From: Harmonia axyridis
Taxonomy: Eukaryota > Arthropoda > Insecta > Coleoptera > Coccinellidae
Assembly (NCBI RefSeq): GCF_914767665.1
Contig: NC_059501.1
Span: 84,666,798 to 84,730,797, forward strand
Length of the DNA stretch: 64,000 nucleotides
Reading direction: 5' to 3'
The first letter of the stretch is position 1; the number at the start of each line of letters is the position of its first letter. Positions 12,011-22,990 of the stretch are shown here, piece after piece. Under the pieces are notes generated by a model. It worked only from the letters and a program-made list of their open reading frames with translations. It did no database searches and was not told where the DNA came from. Made by a program: the position numbers and the translations under genes.

Positions 12011-12670
12011 GGGAGATTTCGTTGCACCAAGACCTTATGGTCTATTGCGACCCCCATCCGAGTTGTTCTCGCAGAACACAAATACCTAAATAGTAGCATT
12101 AATGGGGGTTTCATTGCACCAAGACCTTATGGTCTATTGTGTCCCTCATCAGAGCTGTTCTCGCCATTAGTCGTCGTAATCTACAGCTCACCCTTCAGTT
12201 ACAGAAGGAGGGGGAACTCCAGTATCTTGAGATGGTTTCTAGTAGGTTACTTTCTCACTTCTTCAATTCTTGTCCAAAGCATTTTTTTGGATTGGTTGAA
12301 AATGGTGAAGCATTCCATCACCAGGTGATCCGGAGTTTCTTACTCCTTACAAAAGAATCTGCACTCATTGTTTTCTGCTAGATTCATTGTCATGAGTTGC
12401 TTCCTGGGGCAGCAATGTTCCTGTAAGTAATCATGTGAGGAGGTGTATCTCGCAGTATCAAAGTTTTGAAGAATCTTTTTGTAATGATCCAACCTAGGAA
12501 GATTCTACCAGAGTGTTTATCTTTCGGTTTTTTTCTTCTGAAACTCTTTTCCGTGGGTACATTTGCCTATACCACAGAAAAGTCCTGAGCCAATAAAATT
12601 GGAGTTTGTACTCCTTTTCTGGCGAGTGTGTTGGCCTCTTAAACAAATACCTAAGAATTCAGTGGACCAA
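12011..12670 (-). mobile_element. LINE 3'-end relic (RNase H tail and Cys/His region)
   Basis: On the minus strand, near 12640-12545, a block reads EANTLARKGVQTPI, closely like the block EEANTLARNGAKTPF at 55.1 kb. Further along, HLVMECF-like and LWTRIEEVRK-like segments match the C-terminal region of the same non-LTR element. Frames are broken. Inside it a direct repeat TTGCACCAAGACCTTATGGT occurs at about 12024 and 12111. Pseudogenic. Confidence 0.65.
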
Positions 12671-12776
12671 ATTGTAGTTCATTCACATTCAAGTACTAAA
12701 TTGTACTTCCTCACAGTGCTTCCTTAGGCGAAGTGTCATTTTATCGATGCCGGCATACTAGGTCAACACGTGTTAT

Positions 12777-13075
12777 ACAGGGTGTCTGGTGACATATGTG
12801 ACAACGCTCAGATAAAGATAGATGACATCTGTATGTTCTATACTATACTCAACACTATGCGTAACATTAGTACGCGGTTTTCGAAAATATTGACGCTTCT
12901 CTTAAAGAAAACATTAGCATCAGTTGCCTGATAGTGTTTATACAGGGTGTCCGATGACCAGTGGGACAACGTTCAGATGAAGATAGATAACATCTGTGTG
13001 AGTTGGGAAATGACATTTTAGTTAGTGCAGGACTCTCGTTTTCGTGATACAGGGCGTTTTCCTATCGGGTATCCT
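12777..13075. repeat. Two direct copies of an ACAGGGTGTC-led repeat
   Basis: ACAGGGTGTCTGGTGACATATG at about 12777 and ACAGGGTGTCCGATGACCAG at about 12940 start similar segments of roughly 60 bp (CAACG.TCAGAT.AAGATAGAT.ACATCTGT), 163 bp apart. A further ACAGGGCG sits at 13051. Confidence 0.6.
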
Positions 13076-13304
13076 TCACATCGTATCGCCTAATAGATAC
13101 AGTCTTAGACAAAGCGCCGGAAAGAGGAGATCCTCGAAGATATGCGTCAATTAACTGATTCTGCACAAGATTGACGCTTCCCATCGTGAGTCGAGACAAA
13201 CATCGAAGAAATAAGGCTTGGATCAACAATATAATCTCATTTTTTCCTGGTACTCGGTAATTTCCCTGGGGAATAGCAGTTGGAATAGACTGACTGACGC
13301 GAAT

Positions 13305-14065
13305 AGAACAAACGCGTCAATTGGCGTTCGAACTCATTGGATAGGGAAAGTACGAGACGATTTTGCCTACTGAAGTTTCACCAAAATGGCTGAGAAAAAT
13401 CGAAGAGAATATTGCTGATCCCTAATAGACGTACTTCGTTAAATGAGCGTCAACATTCAACCTTGACGCTCAAGAATCTTGAATATAAGGCCATTTCCGT
13501 GAAGCATCGATGCGTTTTTCACCTGTTGAGATCTAAGTGTAAACTGACGCGTTTTTTCTCTATGCGTCACCAAAAGGTTTATGCGCATTTAGACGACATT
13601 TAGCAAAGGGAAGATTGTCGGAGCGTTGATATTTATTTCAGCCCAATGGGTTCACCTTGAATTGAATGAATACAAGCTTACTTAGGCGGCGCAAAGATAA
13701 GAGATGCGTCAATTGACGTTTGAATACCTGATAGACAATTACGAGACGATTTTGCGTACCGACGTTTCACCAAAATGGCCAGGGAAATAGCAAAGGAAAG
13801 ATTGTTGATCCTTAGTTGACGGAATTAGTCAAATGAGCGTCAACAGTTAACGTTGACGCTTACAAATTGGAATGTGAGCGTCACCTGACGCGTCACGCTT
13901 TACGCCGCCAAAAGGCTTACGCGCATTTGGGCGACATGTCGCAAAGAGAAAATTGAATTAAATTTCTATAGAGAAGTGTACTTAGGCTAGGCAAAGAGAA
14001 TATATGCGTCATTTGACGCTCGAATGGCCGAGGGGCGAAGAACAAGCAGAGGGAAGATTGCGTTT
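13305..14065. repeat. Diverged tandem repeat rich in GCGTCA/TGACGC dyads
   Basis: Units begin with GCGTCAATTG(G/A)CGTT-like phrases at about 13314, 13705 and 14005 (last partial). They share in order: ACGAGACGATTTTGC, GTTTCACCAAAATGGC, AAATGAGCGTCAACA, CTGACGCGT and ATGCGCATTT/ACGCGCATTT. Spacing is about 390 and 300 bp. The motif GCGTCA or its complement TGACGC occurs many times, including the palindrome TGACGCGTCA near 13886. No long frame is conserved between units. Confidence 0.75.
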
Positions 14066-14459
14066 TTTATACATGCCAGAGGGTAGAACCTCATGAAATC
14101 TGTTATGGCAATAAACTCAATTTTCAAAGCGATAGTCGCCTCAGTGAGCATCAACATTTGATCACCGAACATCATCAACAGATTTTGAAAAATTCATGCT
14201 TTCGAGCCGTGGTTTAGTCGGGTTTTTACCTGACGTTTCGTCTACAACTATAATAGGCATCTTTAGATCGTAGATTCTATTACTAGATGACAACATCGTT
14301 ATCGAAAGGGCGTTAAACACAAATAGATGTTTAAGTACCCTAACATCAGATTACCGATAACAGCCCAGCATCATCATCATCGAGCAGTTAGTTATGTAGT
14401 TACGTAAGTCACGGTCGCTGGAGGTAGGCAATTGTTCCATTTGGTACCAACAGAGCGGC
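14066..14459. other. Unassigned stretch
   Basis: No gene seen. It contains ACGTTTCGTCTACAAC (about 14234), a phrase typical of dispersed insect repeats, but I cannot assign a family. Confidence 0.3.
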
Positions 14460-14737
14460 AAGGTAAATATCGACTGGTGTTTCCGGCGTTCGACCAACCA
14501 ATATCTTCGCTTTCGTTCGACACAGTTCTCTCCCGAGATTATAAAAATTATCGCGAAGTTTATTAACTATCGATAGAGTGAAAGCGAATTTGTCGAAGAA
14601 GTGTTCTTTGGTTGGACAGAGGTGGTAAAGTTTGATGGTTGAATTTGATATCGGTACCAGTGTTGTTTTGATTGTGCAATGGTTAGAACTGGAGATATCT
14701 TGATCACTTGTCTCTCGGATGCTGTGGAAGATAATTG
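14460..14737 (+). other. Candidate 5' untranslated exon for the 20-kb gene
   Basis: This GC-richer block contains TATAAAAATTATCG near 14541 and ends at a perfect donor, GTAAGT, at 14741 or just before. The coding exon at 20007 starts immediately after an acceptor, so an upstream non-coding exon must exist somewhere on the plus strand. This is the best candidate I see. Weak inference. Confidence 0.2.
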
Positions 14738-14929
14738 CGTAAGTGCAGATGAAAGCTGTCAGTTTTTTTTCTTTTAATTCTGCGATATTTTCTTATTGGA
14801 AATGGTTATTTTTGAGGGGGATTTTGATCTCACGAGATTCAATCGGATGCTGTTTAACACGTGACTCTATAAGTCCAGAGCTTGCCCCACAGATGGTACC
14901 GTCAGTGTGATACCACTTTTTTTTAGTGC

Positions 14930-15525
14930 CAAGCTCAGGTTAATGAACATAGATAGAGGGAGCATATGTCATTTTCAGTAAGCAAATTTTGTCCCCAACA
15001 TTAACTATCGAATTTGACATGAAGCGCGCGGAAATGAAAACATATCAGTGATACGATGTTTCACTCAATTCGCGAGTTCTCCACGAAGAACACACTTCTT
15101 ATAGTGAATCAACGTTCCATATTAACTCAAAATATATTGAAATAAATACCTAAATATATCAGAAATTCAGAAAACGTACTTCAAGCGCGCCAAACGACGT
15201 GAAACAACCGATGACACTAGGAGAGCAAAAGCTGCCAAACCTTGGATTTCAGCAAGTAAATACAGAAAATAATAAATATTCTGCTTATTATAAATTCGAC
15301 AATAAGAAAAATATCGGATTCCAAATATTCAACTTTGCATATTTAATCGGGAAACACTCAAATAAATATATTTCATTCAATATGATATTCATTCATAACG
15401 ATATAGTAAAGTTGTGCATTTGAAAATATATCACAATCCGACAACGTAATCTAACCATGTTGGGGACATGTAAAAATTGCGTATACTCCCACTATCTATG
15501 TTTACTACTCTATGGTGCCAAGCTT
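14930..15525. mobile_element. Terminal-inverted-repeat MITE, left copy
   Basis: The left end (TTAATGAACATAGATAGAGGGAGCATATG from about 14939; key core AACATAGATAGAGGGAG) and the right end (complement core AACATAGATAGTGGGAG at about 15496-15512) form terminal inverted repeats. The interior has no catalytic domain. A 74-codon frame at 15199-15423 is also seen in the other copy, but contains no recognised motif. It forms the left arm of a large inverted repeat. Confidence 0.65.
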
Positions 15526-15579
15526 CAAAAGATGCGTAACATAGGGTTAAGTTTGAATCGAGATATAGAAGGTTAAGTG

Positions 15580-15985
15580 AGATCACGTTTGTTGGTGTTT
15601 GAAAAGTGGATAGGAATGAATTTCGTGTATTGATACAACAATATTTTTTTATGGAAAAATATTGTACAAGCAAAGCAATGGCATGATAAATATTATTCAG
15701 ATTCTGCTCAGACAACAACGATTAAAATGTGCTACAAGCAAAGAAATTTGGCTCTAATGAAGAAGTGATTGCCTAGGTTGAAACCTATTGCGAATGTAAA
15801 AACGAATTTTCGTTCAGGAAAAGTGTTGAAAAGTTAGAGGAGCGTTGAAATGCACGTATCACTTTGGAAGGTTACTATGTTGACGAGTAAAGTCGAATTT
15901 AAGAAAAAATACGTTTTAACTTTTTATTGAGTGAAATGTTAGATGGATTCGTAAATCCCAAGAGAGAAAGAGATATGTTTTTTAT
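15580..15985 (+). mobile_element. Mariner transposase C-terminal relic
   Basis: Frame-shifted remnants read like the end of a mariner transposase: KEIWL/ EEVIA-like sequence near 15747-15765, then KGIEKLEERW-like and CITLEGDYVDE-like blocks near 15820-15890, followed by SRI.KKK. The same blocks occur at 44.87-45.42 kb. The relic lies between the two arms of the MITE inverted repeat. Pseudogenic. Confidence 0.6.
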
Positions 15986-16331
15986 TTATATTGAGATAGG
16001 ATATTTGTATGAGATAGGATATTTATAATGCAGTTGAATAAATGTTGATTTACTAAAATTTATTTATGATTAAGTGAATACATCATCACGATTCGCTGAG
16101 CCTTTCTATTGAGTTAGGAGACGAAAATCAAAGGAATAAACTGCCTTGACATCAGTAGCTTTTGTGCGCTCTTTTTTCCATGCGCCCATGGAGAGCACAC
16201 AACTTTTGTATGTACTATACAGTGTGGTCCAACGAAAGCTTAACTCCTCGATTTTCTGGCTTTGAAATGAAAATGTCAATTTCTGATTCGAGGGGGAATA
16301 ATATTTCTGCTTTATTCATCCTCATAATTTA

Positions 16332-16845
16332 TTAGATTAAGTTGTCGGATTGTGATATATTTTCAAATCCACAATTTTACTATATCGTTATGAATGTATA
16401 TTATATTGAATGAAATATATTTATTTGAGTGATTCCTGGTTAAATATGCAAATTTGAATATTTGGAATCCAATATTTTTCCTAATTGTCGAATTTATAAT
16501 AAGCAGAATATTTATTTTCTTCTGATATCCAAGGTTTGGCAACTTTTGCTCTCCTAGTGTCATCGGTTGTTTCACGTCGTTTGGTGCGCTTGAAGTTTGT
16601 TTTCTGAATTTCTGATATATTTAGGTATTTATTTCAAAATATTTTGAGTTAATATGAAACGTTGATTCACTATGGGACATAAGAAGTGCGTTCTTTTTTG
16701 AGAAACTCGCGAATTGAGCGAAATATCGTATCACTGATATGTTTTCATTTCCGCGCGCTTCATGTCAAATTTGATAGTTCATGTTGGGAACAAAATTTGC
16801 TCACTAAAAATGACATATGCTCCCTCTATCAATGTTTATTACTCT
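16332..16845. mobile_element. Terminal-inverted-repeat MITE, right copy (inverted)
   Basis: Reverse complement of 14942-15454 with moderate divergence. The outer end reads TGACATATGCTCCCTCTATC. The inner end, at ATTAGATTAAGTTGTCGG, lacks the second terminus seen in the left copy, so it is truncated. The reverse-strand frame at 16363-16575 matches the frame of the left copy from its MKQPMTLGEQKLPNLG start. Confidence 0.7.
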
Positions 16846-19229
16846 GAGGTATAACCCCTAGAGGCTGTAATCAGAAGTAAAAACTTGTTGACACGATCTA
16901 ATGTATATTCACTCCAACCTTGTGGTCTTCCATGTCCTTATTTTGTAAAATATCGCCAAATATCCTGCTCGATCGATAGATCGATAAGATCGAACGCGAT
17001 CTTATCGACAAAAACATCCACAGAGATTGCACTGCCAGAAGTACGACCGCCAAAGACACCGATGGCGTTATCTGTGGTTTCGGGATACCAAACCAAGACT
17101 GCCAACTGTGTAGTATCGCGTAATCGTGGGATTTCGTAAACAGGGCTACACCGTGGCGAAAACACGGTTCGAGTTAGATCTAGCCAACGAGTTGTCTAGA
17201 GTGCGGTTAGTCAAATAATTGGGGTCCTGACGAGCTAATAACAGTGTGGGCAATGATAATATTGCCAATTGCTGCCACCAGAACTGAGATCGGTGCAGAC
17301 GAGAGGGTCCGGTGTGCTTGAAATGTGCATAGAGAGTTGATTTTTGAGTGAAATTGGTACAGGTATGATTTTTTTTTCGGAAATGATTGGTACACTTTTC
17401 GGTGTCCGTTTTTTTTTTGACATGTACTTTTGCTTTATTATTTCAACTGATTAAGAGCATTATTGAAAAAAATTTATTTCCAATTCGCATGACTTCATCA
17501 TCCTAGCTCAAGAAGTCTCAAAATAAATTTTAAAGAACGAAAATCAAAGTGTTGAATAAGACAATTTTAAAGGCATGAAGAGGTGAATACAGGCTGTTCC
17601 TCACTTGGAGGTACAACAGAATATTGTATATGAATCCGCTACTCTTCATTTTCAAGATATAGAGTGTTCAATGTTTGACTTTTTTCATGTTTTCACAATT
17701 TTTTTTCTAATAGCATCTGCACTTCTCAAGATGTTCAGGTGAAATTTGATGAAGTTAATGCGCTCTAAGGTTAACATATGAAATATCAATTACTCGTAAA
17801 AATCTACAGGGTGATATATTTTTTTGGAATAATGTCGCATTTTTCCTTCGAAAATTTTGTTTGTGGTAGGTCAATGACATTTGAAACTCAGAGGAAAGCA
17901 ATATTTCTTTTGAAATATTTTCTTTCATTGGAGGTTTGAAAATGATGAAAGAAGTCTATTTTTCTCTTGAAGACTTTTTGATCTCCTGCAATTATTTTTT
18001 ATCTGCCACCGTTTTACGAGGAAAAATTTTAAACATTTTTTTCTGAGCCGCCTTGAAAATTTTTCAAAGTAATTCACTTCTAGAAAATGTACTTTTTTTT
18101 ATTTTCAAGAGTATAAAGTTTTGGTTGATTTTTTTCAATAATAATAAATAAAATTCGTCGACCCTCCAGAACTCTTCTCGAAAACTATAACAGATATTTG
18201 CATGAAATGTGGTACAAAAATCGGTTGCTCATTCATACCCCTAACTCGAGATCAAGATCCTTGAATTCTAAAAGTAAAAACTCAAGGAACCAATATTCAA
18301 GAAAATAATTTCTCTGAAACTTATTCAAAGAAAAATAATTTTTTTTTTCCACAAAGTCCTTTAGCTCTTTTAGTCTCCAAATTATGAATTATTGAAATTT
18401 TCCTTCGAATTTCGGAACGAATTTATCCGGGTTCGAATCCAGCTGCTGAATATACATTTAAATGATCAGACATTTGATAATTTCATGTTTTTTATCTGTC
18501 CAAGTCTCGATTGTTTTAGAAATATTCACTCGTATAATGATTCGCTACAAAAAATTTTTTTCGTACGATCTGAGATTCTTCTTGATAAACGGAGAAATAC
18601 ACTTAGGTTTATAAAATATGCCGTATCGAAAAAACAGTCAAATCTCATCTTTAATAAGCTTCAGTATTTTTTCCAAATAATTGTAGGCTGAATCCATTTA
18701 TGTGCATCCAGCTATAAAATCGAATGGACAATCTATATTTAATGATTTCTGACATTGGCCATGAGAATTTATTTCACCTCTATACATTTGAAAATATTTT
18801 TTTATATTCAAGCCATATTTGAATGCGAACTGTGAAATTTTCAAGACCTTAGAATTCTTAGAATTATTTCAAGATATTTATTATTGGAAACGATAACCCG
18901 ACTTTATCAATCGTATCAGTGAATTGATTTTTAAATACATACCTACCTGCTATCTGACTAGACTTGAATGCTTTAAGAGCTCATTCACCTCAATTAATTT
19001 GATCAAGTGATAGTGCTCTACTAGCCCACTTCAAATACTCCATAATCGAATAAGAGGTTGATTTGTGTCATTCGATAAAATATGAAAATATAAGAAATGC
19101 GTTTTTGCTTGTCGACAATTTCGAAGAAACTTATTTCAGAATTCATTATAAAAATAACGGACCAAAATCAGAGTAACATAGCGAATTCAGATTTCATAAT
19201 CATCATATCCATCTTCCAAATAATTTTCA
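16846..19229. other. Unassigned stretch
   Basis: No supported gene. Frames at 16938-17165 (-) and 18392-18691 (+) lack domains. The segment 17590-18000, with GATATAGAGTGTTCAATGTTTGA and CTACAGGGTGATAT, resembles 41295-41600 and is probably a dispersed repeat. Confidence 0.4.
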
Positions 19230-19980
19230 ATACAAATGCTGAGTACTTGGAGTTCCCGAGTACAAATGCTAAGTACTTCGAGTTCCCGAGTACAATTTTT
19301 GCCACATATAGGTACTGGTACTTAAAGTTCCCGAGTAAAATGCACAGTACTTCGAGTTCCCGAGTACATTTTTACCACAAATACTGGTACTTAAACTTCC
19401 CGAGCACAGTTTTTAGCACACATGCTGTGTATTTGCAATTCCCGAGTACAAATGCTGAATATTTCGACAGCCTCAGTACCTACAATTTTTAGTACAAATG
19501 CTAGTATTTAGATTTTGCGAGTACAATTTTCATTACAGAAGCTGAGCACTTGAAGTTCTCTAGTATCTACAAATGCTATGTATTTCGAGTTCCTGAGTAG
19601 AATTTTTATTGAAAATGTAGCTGCAGTTCCCGAGTACAATTTTTAGTACAAATGCTAGTATTTAGAATTCGCGAGTACAATTTTCATTACAAAAGCTGAG
19701 CACTTGAAATTCCCTAGTACAAATGTTATGTACTCCGAGTTCCTGAGTAGAATTTCCATTGAAAATAATATTAGGTAGCTGTAGTGCCCGAGTACAATTT
19801 TTAGTACAAATGCTAGTATTTAGATTTCGCGAGTACAATTTTCATTACGAAACTGAGCACTTGGAGTTTCCTAGTAAAAATGCTGTGTATTTCGAGTTCC
19901 TGAGTAAACTTTTCATTGAAAATGCTATTAAGTACTTGCGGTTGCCGAGTACAATTTTTAGTACAAATGATAGTACTATA
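19230..19980. repeat. Hierarchical satellite, about 156-bp unit built of about 39-bp subunits
   Basis: The subunit is roughly GAGTTCCCGAGTACAA followed by TTTTTAGTACAAATGCTAG with variants. The phrase TACAATTTTTAGTACAAATG recurs at 19481, 19635, 19793 and 19950, giving higher-order spacings of 154, 158 and 157 bp. The 5' part (19230-19480) is less regular. The array ends about 30 bp before the splice acceptor of the 20-kb coding exon. The 131-codon and 93-codon frames inside it are repeat artefacts. Confidence 0.9.
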
Positions 19981-20006
19981 TACCTAAACGTGTTTTTTCT
20001 TTGCAG

Positions 20007-20306
20007 ATGGCTAAGCCGTCACAGAGACATCAGGACTTAGGAGAGAAAGGAAAAGTCCGCGTTGATACAGAACTGAAGAACATGAACCAGAGCCAAGGAC
20101 AGAGCTCAGGAGCACCAAGGATGGCCTTACCAGACACAGTTTGCAAACCCATACACTGCCACGAGGCCAGACAAAGATACCACCCACCCAATTTGGCAGA
20201 CAGCCCATGGCACATAAAGAAGACAATTTTTTTAGTTGGACTTATAGTATTATTAATCATTTGGGCAATAACGTACGCTCTATTGAAGCATTACGATGTT
20301 ATTTGA
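20007..20306 (+). CDS. Unrecognised small single-pass membrane protein (99 aa)
   Basis: ATG at 20007 directly follows a strong acceptor (T-rich tract ending GCAG at 20006), so an upstream non-coding exon is expected. The product has a hydrophilic N-terminal half rich in Gln, Lys and Arg (residues 1-70), a motif DSPWHIKK, and one C-terminal transmembrane helix (IFLVGLIVLLIIWAITYALL, about residues 74-93), ending KHYDVI. There is no signal peptide, so a tail-anchored or type II topology is plausible. The codon pattern and the AATAAA at 20448 support a real gene. I do not recognise the family. The antisense frames are shadows. Confidence 0.7.
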   Translation: MAKPSQRHQDLGEKGKVRVDTELKNMNQSQGQSSGAPRMALPDTVCKPIHCHEARQRYHPPNLADSPWHIKKTIFLVGLIVLLIIWAITYALLKHYDVI

Positions 20307-20447
20307 CAGTGATTTTGTTATGTGCTCTAGCTACATGGGACAGTATCATTCTACATGTGTGTTTGTTTTTGTTTTTGTATATACAAATCTTCAGAATACC
20401 GTCATGTACAATGTTTTTTACATATATCGAGATATATTTAAGTTTCA

Positions 20448-20453
20448 AATAAA
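20448..20453 (+). promoter_or_regulatory. Poly(A) signal of the 20-kb gene
   Basis: AATAAA, followed by further AATAAAT, 142 bp after the stop. Confidence 0.55.
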
Positions 20454-20904
20454 TAAATGATAAGATATGTTTTATATTGGACAGGTTGTTCGAGACGAAT
20501 ATTTATGGGTCAAGGGATAATCCTTGTGGAACACCTCTGTCTATAAGGATAGCCCTAGTCTTCACTTAGGAGAATGTTTGAAGAGCTGAATCCCTTTTCT
20601 ATGAGAGAGAAGTACAATATTTTCAAGCATGGTTTATAAGATTTTTTTTCTCCCTCCTACTTCACAATTACTTATACAAATCATCAAGTTTTTTGTTCTG
20701 ATGATAATCATCTGAACCATGAAATGTTATTCAGAGAATGGACTGATTTTTTATGTTATTTTCAGAACGGCTTGAAGAAATGCCAAAATGTTAATTTCTT
20801 GCAAAAGCTTTTGACTTCACGTCAGTGCTATTTTTTTTAAATATGAGATTTTAGATCACGGAGTGCTGCGTTTCTCTTTCACAAATTGGCAACAACGCCT
20901 AGTA

Positions 20905-21828
20905 ACGGGTGTTTTTTTTCGAGGTATATAACTTTAAGTTGGCATGACTGTTCAAGATGGTGACTGATTTAACAGCTGTCAAGTGATTTATTCTCATTTT
21001 GGTTTAGCAATTCATCGAGAATAGACTCACGCCTGAACAACGCTTGCAAATAGTGCAATTTTATTTCGAAAATAATGGTTCTGTGCGGAATACGTATCGC
21101 GCACTATGTCCATTAGCGATAAAGCGCACTTCTGGTTGAATGGCTACATCAACAAACAAAACTGCCGCATTTGGAGTGAAGCTAATCCTCAAGTGTATGT
21201 CGAAACACCGTTACATCCAGAAAAACTGACTGTTTAGTGCGCTTTATGGGCTGGTGGAATCATTGGTTCGTACTTCTTCAAAAACGATGATGGCCAGAAC
21301 GTTACAGTCAATGGTGATCGGTATAGAGCCATGATTACTAACTTTTTCATTCCTGAATTGAACAACCATGATGTCCAGGAGCTGTGGTTCCAACAAGACG
21401 GCGCAACATGTCACACAGCTCATGCCACAATCGATTTATTGAAAGACACTTTTGGTGACCGCCTAATTTCACGTTTTGGACCTGTGAATTGGCCTCCAAG
21501 ATCTTGTGATTTAACACCGTTAGACTACTTTTTGTGGGGCTATGTTAAGTCATTGGTCTATGCGGATAACCCACAAATCCTTGACCATTTGGAAGACAAC
21601 ATTCGCCGTGTTATTGCCGATATACGGCCACAATGTTGGAAAAAGTCATCGAAAATTGGACGTCCAGATTGGACTACATCCGAGCCAGCCATGGCGGTCA
21701 TATGCCAGAAATCATATTTAAAATGTAATGCCACAAAATTATCGGATAAATAAAATTCATGTCAATCGAATAATCCATCGTTGTTTTATTGCAATTTAAA
21801 GTTCTATAGCTCTAAAAAAAACACCCTT
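20905..21828 (+). mobile_element. DD41D Tc1/mariner element, copy 3
   Basis: Left end ACGGGTG preceded by TA, right end CACCCTT. It shares the internal deletion of copies 1, 2, 4 and 5, with a further small loss at the junction (CCATTAGCGAT instead of CCATTTTATTTTGTTTAGCGAT). There is an in-frame TAG in the catalytic region (near 21235). A frame at 21331-21753 keeps the second and third Asp (QQDGATCH, LTPLDYFLWG) but frameshifts at the end (CWKKSSK instead of MLEKVIE). Non-functional. Confidence 0.88.
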
Positions 21829-22384
21829 TTCAAATTAAAAGGGAATTCCCTAATTCTGATAAGTATATTCACACTATTATTGTTTGTTTTCGACGAAAAT
21901 TTTCAATCCAAATAATCGAATAATAAAGAACATGCAAATTTAGGCGGTATTATGGTTAAGTTACGCTTTGTTAGTAACAACTGATAAGGAAATGCAATGT
22001 CATAAATATTCTGGGAAATTCAACGATAAAAATTGAATAGTTCGACATAAGTTAGGTAAATGCGTTTATATTTTCATAATAATTCTTGAGCAATAGAAGC
22101 ACCTGAGTTTAAATTTAACTTAATGACTAATAATTCATGCATGGAACGAATTTATAGCTAGCATTGAATTTTTAGAAGGCTTTTGGGTAATTTTATAATA
22201 TTCCTGGAAAATGTAAGCACTATGGGCGTCCCAACGAAAAATTGACCTCCTGTAAGTTAGAAAAGAAGGTGTGATGAAAAATGTCAAAAAACACGTGATT
22301 TTGTGCTTCTAGGGTAGGGGTTATAAAATTTATACCCGAAACTTTACCCTTTGTATTCAGCAGCTACCAAAAAAAACACAAGTA
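21829..22384. other. Unassigned AT-rich stretch
   Basis: Nothing recognisable. Confidence 0.4.
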
Positions 22385-22739
22385 AAGGGTTTTCCAATAA
22401 AAGTTTTCATTTTGATAAAGATGAGTGTATTTTTGAGAAATCAAGGGAGGTCTTTTTGAGCGACGTACACAGTTTCGATTTGTCACATCACTAACTTGTC
22501 CCAACTGCTCATGTTTTTCCACCGGTTTCACCATCACCGTCTGAGAAGATGACTGCCAAATCTTCACCATTTTCGAAGTGAATTTCAACAATTTCAATGA
22601 GTTATTGAAGCATGTATCATACCACTTAGAATAATGGCGTAGTTTTTACTTGTCAAATGTCAAAAGAAGACAGCTCCAAAAGTGACAGCTGTCCAGATAG
22701 CGGGCTATTCAAAATGAAACATTTTATTGGAAAACTTTT
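22385..22739. mobile_element. Short TIR element, GGGTTTTCCAATAAAAG family, copy A
   Basis: Terminal inverted repeats GGGTTTTCCAATAAAAGTTTTCATTT on the left and its near reverse complement (AAATGAAACATTTTATTGGAAAAC) on the right. The right subterminal region (GACAGCTCCAAAAGTGACAGC, AGATAGCGGGCTATTCA) is shared with the larger copy at 48.95-49.63 kb, so both belong to one family. No catalytic domain here. Confidence 0.7.
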
Positions 22740-22990
22740 CAGTTATGTGTTAAATGCATTATTATCCGATTTTTTCAAGTTCACTGCCTTTTCTGACGAG
22801 CCGTCACTGCCGAAACGATTCTCAAAGTATATATTATTGAAAATAATAAACCAAAACGTGATCAAATGTATACACCTGTACACATCTCTAGGAGTTCTAT
22901 TCGTCATTACTGATATATCATAGCTTAGTAATTGCTAAATAATGTAAACAAATTATTAATTCGATCCCAAGGCAACCGACTATTCCTCAT

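Noticed and set aside
13880..13895. TGACGCGTCA read as a CRE/ATF regulatory site
   Set aside because: It is one of many variants inside a tandem repeat, with no gene start nearby.
15199..15423. 74-codon frame conserved in both MITE arms
   Set aside because: Conserved only because the arms are copies of one element; the second half is frameshifted between copies and no motif is recognisable.
19097..19492. 131-codon plus-strand frame
   Set aside because: Mostly translation of the 39-bp satellite subunits (repeated FPST/FPS blocks).
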